From positions 23,923 to 87,922 of the forward strand of contig NZ_LROM01000096.1 in the NCBI RefSeq assembly GCF_001758785.1: a DNA stretch of 64,000 nt. The letters run 5' to 3'. Shown in pieces: positions 1-9,183 of this stretch (its first letter is position 1; each line of letters starts with the position of its first letter). The stretch is from Duganella phyllosphaerae. GTDB taxonomy: Bacteria; Pseudomonadota; Gammaproteobacteria; Burkholderiales; Burkholderiaceae_D. The notes beneath the pieces were generated by a model. That model did not search any database. It was not told the DNA's origin and saw only the letters and a program-made list of their open reading frames with translations. Made by a program: the position numbers and the translations under genes.

Positions 1-154
1 GACGAACTGTCGTCATCGGGTCATGGAATGCGACCAGGATGCCGCCAACGCGGCCCCGCCCGCGAAGGGCGCCGTAGCTCGAGCCCAGTCTGCTCATGTA
101 CACTCGGCAAGTCCGCGTCGTGCCTGGCGCTCCAGTCGATCAGAATGGAATGTT

Positions 155-1471
155 ATGAGACTGTCTTTTCCGTGCGCACTTGCCGTCGCCGCGCTGACCA
201 TCGGCTGCACCGCCATGGCCCGCGCCACCCCGTCCGGACCGGAAGGCGCCGCGTCCATGGCCCCGGTTGCCGCTGCGTGCGAGACGGGCATTTTCCGGAA
301 GGACGGCGCCAGCTTCATCGCCATCACCAGGAGCAACAAAGGATACGACTACAGCTTCAGCGACGGCACCCTCGGCAATGCCAACGATGCCAGTGCTGTG
401 GTCGCATGCGGCGCGGGCGCGGGCGCGGTGCGGGTTCGGGGGCAGGATAACTGGGCCAAGGTTGCCGTCGCCGAAACCAATACGGTGTTCGTATCGGACG
501 GCGTGATGCTGGCTGGACGTTTGATGGCGCCGCCGGGTGCGGACGCGCACACACCCCTGGTCGTGATTGCACATGGTTCCGAAGAGGGCGGCTGGATAGA
601 CCGGGCGCGCGATCCGTATCAGATGGTGGGCCGGGGCATTGCTGTTTTCGTCTATGACAAGCGCGGCACCGGATTGTCCAAGGGCGCGTACACGCAGAAT
701 TTACCGCAACTGGGCAACGACCTGGTGGCGGCAGCGCAGGAAGCCAAGCGGCTGGCGCGAGACCAGTACGGCGGCTACGGCCGCTTCGGCCTGTTCGGCC
801 TGAGCCAGGGAGGTTGGGTGGCGCCGCTGGCGGCGGTACGCGCCAAGGCAGAGTTCATCGGCATCGGCTATGGCCTGGCGGTCGATATCGCCGAGCAGGA
901 TGCCGCCCAGGTCAGCCTCGAGCTGCGCGAGCGCGGCTTGGGTGAGGACGTGGTCGCCAAGGGACGCATGCTGAGCGACACGACTGCCAGGCTGGTGAAA
1001 TCGGGCTACAAGGATGGCGTCGATGAGCTGGCGGCAGCGCAAGCCCAGTTCGGCAAGGAGCGCTGGTTTGCGCGCATCAAGGGCGGCTACACGGGCGTGG
1101 TGCTGGGGATGTCAGTCGACGATCTGCGCAACCGGGGGATACCGCACCTCGACAAACTGGGCGTGGACTGGTCGCTCGAACCGGTGCAGATCCTGGCCGG
1201 GATCGATATTCCGCAACTGTGGGCGTTTGCCGGCGAAGACCGGCAGGCGCCGATTGCGCTGACCCTCGAGCGCCTGTCCGCATTGCGCAAACAGGGCAAA
1301 GACATCTCCATCTATATCTTCCCCGATACCGAACACGGCATGTGGAATTACGTCCAGGCGGCGGACCTGTCGCGCAAGCACACGCGCATCGCCGCCGGGT
1401 TCTACGATCTCATGGCCGATTGGGCGCGTGGTGGTGTCGAGGGGCGCTATGGCAAGGCCGAGCGCCGGTGA
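155..1471 (+). CDS. Exported alpha/beta hydrolase
   Basis: This gene encodes about 438 residues of an alpha/beta hydrolase, probably an esterase or acyl hydrolase acting outside the cytoplasm. The start at 155 was chosen because it begins a signal peptide: basic MRLSF, then a hydrophobic stretch ending near residue 25. The open frame runs further upstream to 23, but that part is low-complexity and unlike a protein N-terminus. The nucleophile elbow GLSQGGW carries Ser217. Upstream of it an HGSEEGG segment looks like the oxyanion loop, and a DTEHGMW segment near the C-terminus probably supplies the catalytic His. The layout, a long N-terminal part followed by a dienelactone-hydrolase/BAAT-C-like fold, is common in periplasmic serine hydrolases. 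The substrate cannot be told. It converges on glmS with 74 bases between stops. Confidence 0.8.
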   Translation: MRLSFPCALAVAALTIGCTAMARATPSGPEGAASMAPVAAACETGIFRKDGASFIAITRSNKGYDYSFSDGTLGNANDASAVVACGAGAGAVRVRGQDNWAKVAVAETNTVFVSDGVMLAGRLMAPPGADAHTPLVVIAHGSEEGGWIDRARDPYQMVGRGIAVFVYDKRGTGLSKGAYTQNLPQLGNDLVAAAQEAKRLARDQYGGYGRFGLFGLSQGGWVAPLAAVRAKAEFIGIGYGLAVDIAEQDAAQVSLELRERGLGEDVVAKGRMLSDTTARLVKSGYKDGVDELAAAQAQFGKERWFARIKGGYTGVVLGMSVDDLRNRGIPHLDKLGVDWSLEPVQILAGIDIPQLWAFAGEDRQAPIALTLERLSALRKQGKDISIYIFPDTEHGMWNYVQAADLSRKHTRIAAGFYDLMADWARGGVEGRYGKAERR

Positions 1472-1545
1472 GTGGGGTAGCGCTTGCCGGGCATCAGGCT
1501 CGGATCGTGCTGCTGTACGAATAACCGCCCGAGTGCCCCGCCCGC

Positions 1546-3375
1546 TCACTCCACCGTCACCGACTTCGCCAGATTCCTCGGCTTGTCCACATCCGTCCCG
1601 CGCGCCAGCGCCGTGTGATACGCCAGCAGCTGCAGCGACACCACGTGCAGAATCGGCGACAGCAAACCGTAATGCTCGGGCAAGCGGATCACGTGTACGC
1701 CTTCGCCCGGCGTGATGCGCGAGTCGACGTCGGCGAACACGTACAGCTGGCCGCCACGGGCGCGCACTTCCTGCATATTCGATTTGAGTTTTTCGATCAG
1801 GGCATCGTTTGGTGCCACGGTGACCACCGGCATTTCCTCGGTCACCAGCGCCAGCGGGCCGTGTTTCAATTCACCGGCCGGATACGCTTCGGCGTGGATG
1901 TACGAAATCTCTTTCAGTTTCAACGCCCCTTCGAGCGCGATCGGGTAGTGCATGCCACGGCCCAGGAACAGGGCGTTTTCCTTGCGGGCGAAGTCTTCGG
2001 CCCAGGCCATGATCAAGGGTTCGAGCGCCAGCACCGAGGCGATTGCTACCGGCAGGTGGCGCATGGCTTTCAAGTGCTGCGCTTCCTGTTCGTCGGAGAG
2101 GCGGCCATTGACTTGCGCCAATGTGAGCGTGAGCAGGAACAGACCGGCCAGCTGGGTGGTGAAGGCCTTGGTGGACGCCACGCCCACTTCCACGCCAGCG
2201 CGCGTGATGTAGGCCAGTTTGCATTCGCGCACCATGGCGCTGGTGGCCACGTTGCAAATGGTGAGTGTGTGTTCCATGCCCAGGCTGCGCGCGTGCTTGA
2301 GCGCGGCCAGGGTGTCGGCAGTTTCGCCGCTTTGCGAGATGGTCACCACCAGCGTGTTCGGGTGCGGCACGCTGTCGCGGTAGCGGTATTCGCTGGCGAT
2401 TTCGACGTTGACCGGGATTTTGGCGACCGATTCGATCCAGTACTTGGCGGTCAGACCCGAGTAGTAGCTGGTGCCGCAGGCCAGGATCAGCACGCGGTCG
2501 ATCTGCTTGAAGACGGCGTGGGCGCCGTCGCCGAACAGCTCGGGCATCACGGCCATCACGCCTTCCAGGGTGTCGCCGATCACGCGCGGCTGCTCGAAGA
2601 TTTCCTTCTGCATGTAGTGGCGATATGGTCCCAGGTCGGCCGCGCCGGTGTGGGCGTGCACGGTCTTGACGTCGCGCTGAACCGGCTTGCCGTTGACGTC
2701 GACGATCCAGGTGCGGCCCAGTTGCAGGTCGACCACATCGCCCTCTTCGAGGTAGATGATCTGGTCGGTGGTGCCGGCCAACGCCATGGCGTCGGACGCG
2801 ACGAAATTCTCGCCCTGGCCCAGGCCCACGATCAGCGGCGAACCCTGGCGCGCGGCCACCACGCGGTGCGGTTCTTCGCGGGCGAACACGGCAATGGCGT
2901 AGGCGCCGGTCAGGCGCTTGACGGCTTGTTGCACGGTTTCGAACAGGTCGCCGTTGTACAGGTGATCGACCAGGTGGGCGATCACTTCGGTATCGGTCTG
3001 GCTCTGGAACACGTAGCCGAGCGCGGTCAGTTCGGCGCGCAGCTCGTCGTGGTTTTCGATGATGCCGTTGTGGACCAGCGCAATGCGCGCGACGTCGGCC
3101 GATGGCGAAAAGTGCGGGTGGGCGTTGTGCGTGGCTGGCGCGCCGTGGGTAGCCCAGCGCGTGTGGGCGATGCCGGTGAAGCCGTGCAGGTGGGTGTGCT
3201 CGATCTGCTGTTCCAGGTCGGCCACGCGCGACGTGCTGCGCGAGCGCTGCAACTGGCCATCGACGTGCAGCGCCACGCCGCAGGAATCGTAGCCACGGTA
3301 TTCGAGGCGCTTCAATCCTTCGATCAGGATCGGGGTGATGTTACGTTGCGCTACCGCGCCGACGATGCCGCACAT
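1546..3375 (-). CDS. glmS: Glutamine--fructose-6-phosphate aminotransferase (isomerizing)
   Basis: GlmS makes glucosamine-6-phosphate from fructose-6-phosphate and glutamine, the first step to UDP-GlcNAc for peptidoglycan and LPS, in the cytoplasm. The 609-residue product has the family's usual length. The start at 3375 gives MCGIVGAV, so Met removal exposes the Cys nucleophile of the N-terminal glutaminase domain; the frame can be read five codons further up, but that would bury the Cys. AGAGG lies about 7 bases upstream. Two SIS sugar-isomerase domains follow, with SQSGETADT and STKAFTTQ motifs, and the C-terminus NLAKSVTVE is typical. glmU lies 3.5 kb away on the same strand, separated by the TonB receptor and an Lrp-type gene. 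No glmS ribozyme was seen in the short leader, as expected outside Firmicutes. Confidence 0.97.
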   Translation of the reverse strand: MCGIVGAVAQRNITPILIEGLKRLEYRGYDSCGVALHVDGQLQRSRSTSRVADLEQQIEHTHLHGFTGIAHTRWATHGAPATHNAHPHFSPSADVARIALVHNGIIENHDELRAELTALGYVFQSQTDTEVIAHLVDHLYNGDLFETVQQAVKRLTGAYAIAVFAREEPHRVVAARQGSPLIVGLGQGENFVASDAMALAGTTDQIIYLEEGDVVDLQLGRTWIVDVNGKPVQRDVKTVHAHTGAADLGPYRHYMQKEIFEQPRVIGDTLEGVMAVMPELFGDGAHAVFKQIDRVLILACGTSYYSGLTAKYWIESVAKIPVNVEIASEYRYRDSVPHPNTLVVTISQSGETADTLAALKHARSLGMEHTLTICNVATSAMVRECKLAYITRAGVEVGVASTKAFTTQLAGLFLLTLTLAQVNGRLSDEQEAQHLKAMRHLPVAIASVLALEPLIMAWAEDFARKENALFLGRGMHYPIALEGALKLKEISYIHAEAYPAGELKHGPLALVTEEMPVVTVAPNDALIEKLKSNMQEVRARGGQLYVFADVDSRITPGEGVHVIRLPEHYGLLSPILHVVSLQLLAYHTALARGTDVDKPRNLAKSVTVE

Positions 3376-3423
3376 GGGGAACCTCTTCAATTAGGTGAGG
3401 GAATCATCCTAGAGGAGACTGGA

Positions 3424-3497
3424 TGAAATATGCTTTCTCATTATGAGCTCAAACGAAATATTATTTCACCACCGTGATACCATGAAATATTATTTCA
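3424..3497. promoter_or_regulatory. Three spaced Lrp-type operator palindromes
   Basis: Three AT-rich dyads sit between divergent glmS and the Lrp-type gene. The clearest is TGAAATATTATTTCA at 3483-3497, a perfect palindrome around one central base. CGAAATATTATTTCA at 3454-3468 differs in one arm base. A weaker TGAAATATGCTTTCTCA lies at 3424-3440. Centres fall near 3432, 3461 and 3490, so they are 29 bases apart, close to three helical turns. That spacing suits cooperative binding of an Lrp/AsnC octamer, and autoregulation by the adjacent gene is the likely role. Binding is inferred. Confidence 0.6.
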
Positions 3498-3516
3498 TTT
3501 TATCGCCGTTAATTTT

Positions 3517-3969
3517 ATGGATGACATCGATCGTCGCATTCTCACTGCCCTGCAACTTGATGCTGCACAGACCAATAGCGAGCTGGCGCAAGCGGTGCAC
3601 GTGTCGCCGCCCACCTGTTTGCGGCGGGTCAGGCACCTGACCGACACCGGTGTCATCACGCGCCGGGTGGCGCTGGTCGATCCGGCCAAGATCGGCCCCA
3701 GCCTGACGGTCATCGTGGAAATCTCGCTCGACGTGCAAGCGGCTGAGCGCATGGCCGAGTTCGAAACCCTGGTGGCGACCGAGGCAGCGGTGCTGCAATG
3801 CTACCGGGTGGCACCGGGGCCCGATTTCGTGTTGATCGTGCAGGTGGCCGACATGCCGGCCTACCACGCGCTGGCGCACCGCCTGTTTGCTGCGCACGCC
3901 AATGTGCGCAACGTGAAGGCGTATTTCTCGACGTTTCGCAGCAAGTTCGAGACCCGGGTGGCGGTGTAA
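3517..3969 (+). CDS. Lrp/AsnC family transcriptional regulator
   Basis: This 150-residue protein matches the Lrp/AsnC family throughout. It starts MDDIDRRILTALQLDA, has a winged helix-turn-helix around residues 18-45 (SELAQAVHVSPPTCLRRV), and ends in a RAM/ligand-sensing domain from about residue 65. Such proteins sense amino acids and act locally or globally. The start has no clear Shine-Dalgarno sequence, so translation may be leaderless or weak. Three palindromes directly upstream suggest autoregulation and possibly an effect on the divergent glmS. Its target genes cannot be told from the sequence. It differs from the second Lrp-type protein at 13.7 kb, which sits next to putA. Confidence 0.9.
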   Translation: MDDIDRRILTALQLDAAQTNSELAQAVHVSPPTCLRRVRHLTDTGVITRRVALVDPAKIGPSLTVIVEISLDVQAAERMAEFETLVATEAAVLQCYRVAPGPDFVLIVQVADMPAYHALAHRLFAAHANVRNVKAYFSTFRSKFETRVAV

Positions 3970-4100
3970 TCCACAGTTTTGCACCGCTTATACAGAGGTT
4001 TTCCCTGGCTTTTCCAGCGGTTTTGCACCGGCTTATCCATGCGGTTATCCCCGTGGTTCTCACCAGCTTGTTGACAGGCTTGCCCACAGGGATATCCACA
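3967..4100. other. Intergenic cluster of DnaA-box-like sequences (copy A)
   Basis: The gap between the Lrp-type gene and the TonB receptor holds four near-matches to the DnaA box TTATCCACA: TAATCCACA at 3967-3975 (overlapping the stop codon), TTATCCATG at 4033-4041, TTATCCCCG at 4045-4053 and ATATCCACA at 4092-4100. None is perfect. A related cluster lies on the other side of the receptor gene. Weak DnaA binding or a decayed repeat are both possible. Confidence 0.45.
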
Positions 4101-4106
4101 GGCTGA

Positions 4107-6314
4107 TTAAAACTTTGCGGTCAGCGCAAGCCGCACATTGCGCGGTTCGCCCCAGAACACGCTGTCGTAAAAGCCCACGTTGCGGTAGTACTTGCGGTCG
4201 GCAAGATTCGAGATGTTCAGTTGTACGCCCAGCTGGCGGTTGATCTCGTAAGACGCCATGGCATTCACCAGCGCGTAGCCGCCCTGGCTGATGCGCGCGT
4301 TGCGGTCGCCGGTGACCGGCTGGCCGTACCAGGTCACGCCGTAGGTGGCGCTTTGCGCAGTCACGCCGCCGCCCACTTTCAAGCCCGGTAACACATCGTC
4401 GAGGCGATAGGCCGTGGACAGGCGCAGCAGGTGGCGCGGCTGGTTGGGCTCGGCGCGCGCGCCATCGACATCTTTGACACGCAGGAAGGTGTAGCCGGCG
4501 CTGACATTCCACGACTGGCTCAACTGGCCCGCCACCTCGAATTCGATGCCGCGGGCGGTGATGCCGTCGCCATTGGCAGTGTAGGCGCTGTTGCCGTTGG
4601 GGAGCTTGAAGCCGGCGGGAACGGTCGTATCGAGCACCGCCAGATTCTTCTTGAGCGTGCGGAACACGGCAGCCGAGGCATTGAGCCGCTGGTCGAAAAA
4701 TTCACCTTTGATGCCAAGCTCGGCATTGGTGCCGGTCTCGGGATCGAGCAACTGGTTATTGCGGTCCCGGGCCGACTGCGGGCTGAACAGCGAGGTGTAG
4801 CTGGCATAGGCCGACAGTGCGTCGCTCAGGTCCAGCACCGCGCCCACGTAGGGCGTGAATTCATTCTTGGTCTTGCGCAGGTTGTCGTAGCCGATCAGCC
4901 GGCCTGAAGTGTCCCATGCCCCTTCCTCGGTGCGATAGTTGCTCAGGCGACCGCCGAGTACTACGGTGAACGGATCGGCCAGGCTGAAGCGTCCCGCCAG
5001 GTAGGCGCCGCCCTGGCGTACCTCGGTTTCGGTGTGCGAGCCATCGGGCGTAAAGGTGGGCATGGGGATATTGCCGGTCCAGCTGCGGTAGTCGGGAATC
5101 TGCGGCGGGTACGCGATGGTCGGCGCGCCCCCCTGGCTGTGGCTCACCGAGCGTGAGCCATTCCAGCCGGCGATCAGCACGTGGCGCCGGCCCAGCAGGC
5201 TGAACGGACCGGTGGCGTACAGGTCGAGGTTGTCGTCGATATTCTTGCCTTCACCCCACACCCCGGTCCACAGGCGCATGCCGGTGCCGGTGGCGGGATC
5301 GGGATAGCCGGCGCCGCCGTAGGCGACGGTGGTGTGGTTGCGGCTGTCGGTGCGGGTATAGCCGAGGTGTACCTTCCAGCCGTTGCCGAAGCGGTGCTCG
5401 AGCGACGTGAACGCGCTTTGCTCGCGGTTGCGCCAGGTGCTCCACGGCGTGGACAGCGAAAAATTGCGCGGCAGGTTGGCCAGGCTGCCATCGGCGTTCC
5501 AGTAGGGCACCGCGCCCCACGTGGCGCCGGTGGGATTGTTGTGCTGGAAGGTGACGCCGGCGGTCAGCAGGGTGGCGGGGCCCAGGTCCGCTTCGACGAT
5601 GGCCATGCCGACAGTTTTGCGCTCGTGGTACATATCGTAATACGAGTCGCGGTCCTGGTAGGCCATGGCGGTACGGCCGCGCACGCTGCCGTCGGCGTTC
5701 AATGGTGCGCTCACGTCGATTTCGGCCCGGCGGTCGTCCCAGCGGCCCAGCACCGCCCTGGCGCTGGCTTTCAAGGTGCGGCCCGGACGCTTGCGCACCA
5801 GGTTGATGGTGGCCGACGGGTCGCCGGTGCCACCCATCAGGCCGCTGGCGCCGCGCACCACCTCGATGCGGTCGTAGAGGATGGTGTCCTGCAGCGGCGC
5901 GTTGCCGCCCATGGCCATGCCATCGACCTGGATGTTGGTGATGGAAAAGCCGCGTGCATAAAAGCTGGTGCGTTCGCTGTCCATCTGGCCGACCGTGATG
6001 CCCGGGGTCTGGGTCAGCACTTCGTCGAGGCGCACCGCGCCCAGGTCGTCGATCATGGCGCGCGTGACCACGCTGACCGACTGCGGCGTGTCGCGGATCG
6101 ACATGTCCATGCGGGTGGCCGTGCGCATGGCGCCGGTGGTGTACGCATCGGAGCCATCGGTGACACTGCCGAGCGTGTCGCTCTTGACCGTCACCTGGCC
6201 CAGTTGCGCAGGCTGGTCGGCTGGGCCGGACTGGGCCGACGCTGCTTGCGCGACGGCAGCCGTGGCCATGATTACCGCCACGTGGATGGCGGTAGGGCGT
6301 AACGATAGGTACAT
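4107..6314 (-). CDS. TonB-dependent siderophore receptor
   Basis: This 735-residue outer-membrane receptor imports a ferric siderophore using TonB energy. The start at 6314 gives a signal peptide of about 27 residues (cleavage near ASA) and has AAGGA six bases upstream; the longer frame to 6374 is unlikely. A TonB-box-like QVTVKS follows. The plug domain covers roughly residues 60-175, with RDTPQSVSVVT, YARGF and VVRGASGLMGG motifs typical of the FpvA/FhuE/FoxA siderophore group. The remainder is a beta-barrel ending in Phe, the outer-membrane insertion signal. A perfect Fur-type dyad lies upstream, so iron repression is expected. No FecIR-type pair is nearby, and there is no signalling extension before the plug. 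The siderophore cannot be named. Confidence 0.92.
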   Translation of the reverse strand: MYLSLRPTAIHVAVIMATAAVAQAASAQSGPADQPAQLGQVTVKSDTLGSVTDGSDAYTTGAMRTATRMDMSIRDTPQSVSVVTRAMIDDLGAVRLDEVLTQTPGITVGQMDSERTSFYARGFSITNIQVDGMAMGGNAPLQDTILYDRIEVVRGASGLMGGTGDPSATINLVRKRPGRTLKASARAVLGRWDDRRAEIDVSAPLNADGSVRGRTAMAYQDRDSYYDMYHERKTVGMAIVEADLGPATLLTAGVTFQHNNPTGATWGAVPYWNADGSLANLPRNFSLSTPWSTWRNREQSAFTSLEHRFGNGWKVHLGYTRTDSRNHTTVAYGGAGYPDPATGTGMRLWTGVWGEGKNIDDNLDLYATGPFSLLGRRHVLIAGWNGSRSVSHSQGGAPTIAYPPQIPDYRSWTGNIPMPTFTPDGSHTETEVRQGGAYLAGRFSLADPFTVVLGGRLSNYRTEEGAWDTSGRLIGYDNLRKTKNEFTPYVGAVLDLSDALSAYASYTSLFSPQSARDRNNQLLDPETGTNAELGIKGEFFDQRLNASAAVFRTLKKNLAVLDTTVPAGFKLPNGNSAYTANGDGITARGIEFEVAGQLSQSWNVSAGYTFLRVKDVDGARAEPNQPRHLLRLSTAYRLDDVLPGLKVGGGVTAQSATYGVTWYGQPVTGDRNARISQGGYALVNAMASYEINRQLGVQLNISNLADRKYYRNVGFYDSVFWGEPRNVRLALTAKF

Positions 6315-6480
6315 AAGCTTCCTTGCGGTGGGGCACAAGCGTGCCCGGGCCTGGCTCGGATGTGAGCCTGGCACTGGTTTTCAAAGGACTAGCTGGCGGC
6401 TTCGCGCGGAGGGAAGGGGCTTGCTGCGCAGCCGGCAAGGACGCCGGCGAAATGGAACAATACTTCGGAACAAGACTTCG

Positions 6481-6530
6481 ATGAGAATGATTCTCATTCT
6501 ATCATAATTGCGCTATGGTGAAAACAACAA
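6481..6530 (-). promoter_or_regulatory. Fur box overlapping the TonB-receptor promoter
   Basis: ATGAGAATGATTCTCAT at 6481-6497 is a perfect dyad (8-base arms, one central G) and matches the Fur-box pattern. On the minus strand a TATGAT -10 element (6506-6501) and a TTGTTG -35-like hexamer (6530-6525) are separated by 18 bases. The Fur box therefore sits over the predicted start point. The leader to the receptor start codon is about 180 bases and shows no obvious further signal. Confidence 0.75.
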
Positions 6531-6534
6531 TCTG

Positions 6535-6815
6535 GCAGTTTTCCACCGCTTGTGCACGTGCTGTACCGGACTTCTCCACAAAGTTGCCCACAGGCCGCTA
6601 CACGGCAAACAATCAGGAAAGCGCGTTATTCATGGTTATCCCATGCTTATTCAATGGTTGTTCCGCAGTTTGCGCACAGGGTTATCCACAAATACCGGAA
6701 GTCACTCAAAACCTCAAAAGGTAATCGGCTCGATCTTCTGTGGTTTTTTGATAGTACGCAGATATCCACCATCTATGCACTGCTTGCGCACCAGCTGTTC
6801 ACAGGGTTATCCACA
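6535..6815. other. Intergenic DnaA-box cluster (copy B)
   Basis: The stretch between the Fur-regulated promoter and the end of glmU is non-coding. It holds two perfect DnaA boxes, TTATCCACA at 6682-6690 and 6807-6815, plus near-matches TTTTCCACC at 6539-6547, TTCTCCACA at 6572-6580 and TTATCCCAT at 6635-6643. Its left end resembles copy A beyond the TonB receptor (CAGTTTTNCACCGCTT in both). It may titrate DnaA or be a relic of a duplicated element. Confidence 0.6.
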
Positions 6816-6841
6816 ATAGAGGGACCGGGCGCGCGTAGCGA

Positions 6842-8218
6842 TCACTTCTTGATTTTCACCGGACGGGTCCAGTTTTCGATGGTCACCTGGCGCGCGCGCG
6901 AGACGGTCAGCTTGCCGGCCGGCGCGTCCTTGGTCAGCGTGGTGCCGGCGCCGATGGTGGCGCCCTGCCCCACGGTGACCGGCGCCACCAGCTGGCTGTC
7001 GCTGCCGACGAAGGCGTCGTCTTCGATCACGGTGCGGAACTTGTTGGCGCCGTCGTAGTTGCAGGTGATGACGCCGGCGCCGATGTTGACGCGCGAGCCG
7101 ATGGTGGCGTCGCCGATATAGGCCAGGTGGTTGGCCTTGCTGTGCGCAGCCACCTGGCCGTTCTTGATTTCAACAAAATTGCCGACGTGGACGTCTTCGG
7201 CGAGCACGGTACCGGGGCGCAGGCGCGCGTACGGGCCGATGATCGACACTTCGCCCACCACCGCTTCCTCGATATGGCAGAACGGCTTGATCCTGGCGCC
7301 GGCCAGGATGCGGCTGTTGACAATCACGTTATGGGCGCCGATGTGGACGCCGTCGGCGATTTCCACCTTGCCTTCGAACACGCAGCCGACGTCGATGGTC
7401 ACATCGCGTCCGCAAACCAGTTCGCCACGCACGTCGATGCGCTGCGGGTCCATCACGGTGACGCCTTGCTCGAGCAGGCGGGTGGCGATATTGCGCTGGT
7501 GGATGCGTTCCAGTTCGGCCAGTTGCACCTTGCTGTTGACGCCCGCCACTTCCCACTGCGCCGCCGGCTGCGCCGACACCACCGGCACGCCATCGGCCAC
7601 GGCCATGGCGACGATGTCGGTCAGGTAGTACTCGCCCTGGGCGTTGTCATTCTTCAGTTGTCCCAGCCACTTTTTCAGTTGCACGGTGGGCACCACCAGG
7701 ATGCCGCTGTTAATCTCCTTGATCGCGCGTTCGGCCTCGTTGGCATCTTTTTGCTCGACGATGCGCACAATCTGGCCATGGTCACGGACGATGCGGCCGA
7801 GGCCGGTCGGGTCGTCCTGCACCACGGTCAGAATGCCCAGCTTGTCGTTGCCGGCCGCATCGATCAGCGCCTGCAGCGAGGCGGTGGTGGTCAACGGCAC
7901 GTCGCCGTACAGGATCACGGTAGGGGTATTGTCGTCGAGCTCGGGCAGCGCTTGCATGACGGCGTGGCCGGTGCCCAGCTGCTGTTCCTGCTGCGCGGTG
8001 GAGACTGGGTGCGGCTGCTTTGCCAGCAGCTCCAGCACGGCTGCGCCGCCATGTCCATAAATCACGCATACTCTGGACGAAGCACCTGCGGTAGCCAGGC
8101 TGCGCGCCGTGTCGAGCACATGGGCGAGCAGCGGCTTTCCAGCCAGTGGATGCAACACTTTCGGCAAGGCCGACTGCATGCGCTTGCCCATACCGGCAGC
8201 CAAAATCACGACATTCAT
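6842..8218 (-). CDS. glmU: Bifunctional UDP-N-acetylglucosamine pyrophosphorylase / glucosamine-1-phosphate N-acetyltransferase
   Basis: GlmU acetylates glucosamine-1-phosphate and then uridylylates it to UDP-GlcNAc, precursor of peptidoglycan and lipid A. The 458-residue product has the expected two-domain layout. The N-terminal nucleotidyltransferase domain carries LAAGMGKRM at residues 6-14 and a YLTDIV motif. The C-terminal left-handed beta-helix starts near residue 250 and holds hexapeptide repeats and the acetyltransferase segment [12 protein letters not shown] at 8218 gives the canonical MNVVILAAG; a GTG three codons earlier is an alternative, and neither has a strong ribosome site. 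It acts in the same pathway as glmS but is transcribed apart from it. It is divergent from the DUF6279-type gene, with only 26 bases between starts. Confidence 0.97.
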   Translation of the reverse strand: MNVVILAAGMGKRMQSALPKVLHPLAGKPLLAHVLDTARSLATAGASSRVCVIYGHGGAAVLELLAKQPHPVSTAQQEQQLGTGHAVMQALPELDDNTPTVILYGDVPLTTTASLQALIDAAGNDKLGILTVVQDDPTGLGRIVRDHGQIVRIVEQKDANEAERAIKEINSGILVVPTVQLKKWLGQLKNDNAQGEYYLTDIVAMAVADGVPVVSAQPAAQWEVAGVNSKVQLAELERIHQRNIATRLLEQGVTVMDPQRIDVRGELVCGRDVTIDVGCVFEGKVEIADGVHIGAHNVIVNSRILAGARIKPFCHIEEAVVGEVSIIGPYARLRPGTVLAEDVHVGNFVEIKNGQVAAHSKANHLAYIGDATIGSRVNIGAGVITCNYDGANKFRTVIEDDAFVGSDSQLVAPVTVGQGATIGAGTTLTKDAPAGKLTVSRARQVTIENWTRPVKIKK

Positions 8219-8244
8219 AAGTATCACTTAGAGAGAGTAAGTTA

Positions 8245-9132
8245 ATGCAAAAGTCTAACATGCCCTCCAGCGCCAGCCAGACGCTGCGCCGCCTTTTCCT
8301 GATCACTGTCATCGGCCTGCTGGCCGCGTGCAGCTCGCTGCGCCTGGCTTACAACAACGGCGACACCTTGCTGTACTGGTGGCTCGACGGCTATGTCGAT
8401 CTCAATTCCGACCAGAAGGACTGGGTCAAGAAAGATATCGACAAACTGTTCCAGTGGCACCGCAAGACCCAGCTCGAGGACTACATCCAGATCCTGCAAA
8501 CGGGCCAGCGCCAGCTGGCGGGCAATCCCACTTCGGCCGACCTGCTCGGTGATTTTGATGAAATAAAGAAACGCACCCAGCGCCTGCTGCTGCAAGCCAA
8601 GCCCGAACTGGCCGACCTGGCGCGCTCGCTGCAACCGGAACAGATCGACAAACTGGAAAAGAAATTCGCCTCCAACCTCGACGACTTCCGCAAGAAGAAC
8701 ATGAAGGGCGACCGCGAAGACCAGCAAAAATTCCGCTACAAGAAATCGATGGAACAGTTCGAACTGTGGTTCGGCCGTTTTAGCACCGAGCAGGAAGTGC
8801 AGCTGCGCAAGGCATCGGACGCCCGTCCGCTCGACAACACGATCTGGCTCAACGAACGCCAGCGCCGCCAGAACGCCATCCTGACACTGGTGCGCAAGGT
8901 GCAAAAGGACAAGCTGAGCAAGGAAGCCACCATGGCCCTGATCGACGCCCTGGTCAAGGACAGCTTCAACCGCCTCGACAATTCCGAGCACAAGGCATTC
9001 TTTGACGCCTCCGAAAAAGGCACGGCCGAGCTGATCCTCACTGCGATCCGCATTGCCACGCCGCAGCAAAAAGCCCACGCGCAGCAGCGCATGCAGGGCT
9101 GGATCGGCGACTTCCAGAGCCTGGCCAAATAA
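8245..9132 (+). CDS. DUF6279-type lipoprotein
   Basis: This predicted lipoprotein of 295 residues has a basic N-terminus, a hydrophobic stretch and the lipobox LLAAC with Cys29. The mature part is charged and largely helical, with repeated long basic/acidic helices and an early aromatic segment (YWWLDGYVDL). These features and the length resemble the DUF6279 family of proteobacterial lipoproteins, which has no established function that I know of. Asp would not be expected at +2, and Ser is seen there, so outer-membrane sorting is likely. It starts 26 bases from divergent glmU and is followed 51 bases later by rsmD on the same strand. Confidence 0.75.
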   Translation: MQKSNMPSSASQTLRRLFLITVIGLLAACSSLRLAYNNGDTLLYWWLDGYVDLNSDQKDWVKKDIDKLFQWHRKTQLEDYIQILQTGQRQLAGNPTSADLLGDFDEIKKRTQRLLLQAKPELADLARSLQPEQIDKLEKKFASNLDDFRKKNMKGDREDQQKFRYKKSMEQFELWFGRFSTEQEVQLRKASDARPLDNTIWLNERQRRQNAILTLVRKVQKDKLSKEATMALIDALVKDSFNRLDNSEHKAFFDASEKGTAELILTAIRIATPQQKAHAQQRMQGWIGDFQSLAK

Positions 9133-9183
9133 GCGCCATGTTATGATGTGGCCTGTTGAATCAATGACTTAGAACAGCGCCAC

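Noticed and set aside
3376..3420. glmS ribozyme in the glmS leader
   Set aside because: The leader before the start is too short and shows none of the conserved core; the ribozyme is known mainly from Firmicutes.
1615..3426. Long plus-strand frame of 603 codons opposite glmS
   Set aside because: Its product is His/Val/Gly/Asp-rich with no domain, and it mirrors glmS codons. It is the usual antisense shadow of a high-GC gene.
6508..7058. Several short plus-strand frames between the TonB promoter and glmU
   Set aside because: They are Cys/His-rich, overlap one another and DnaA boxes, and one runs into glmU on the wrong strand.
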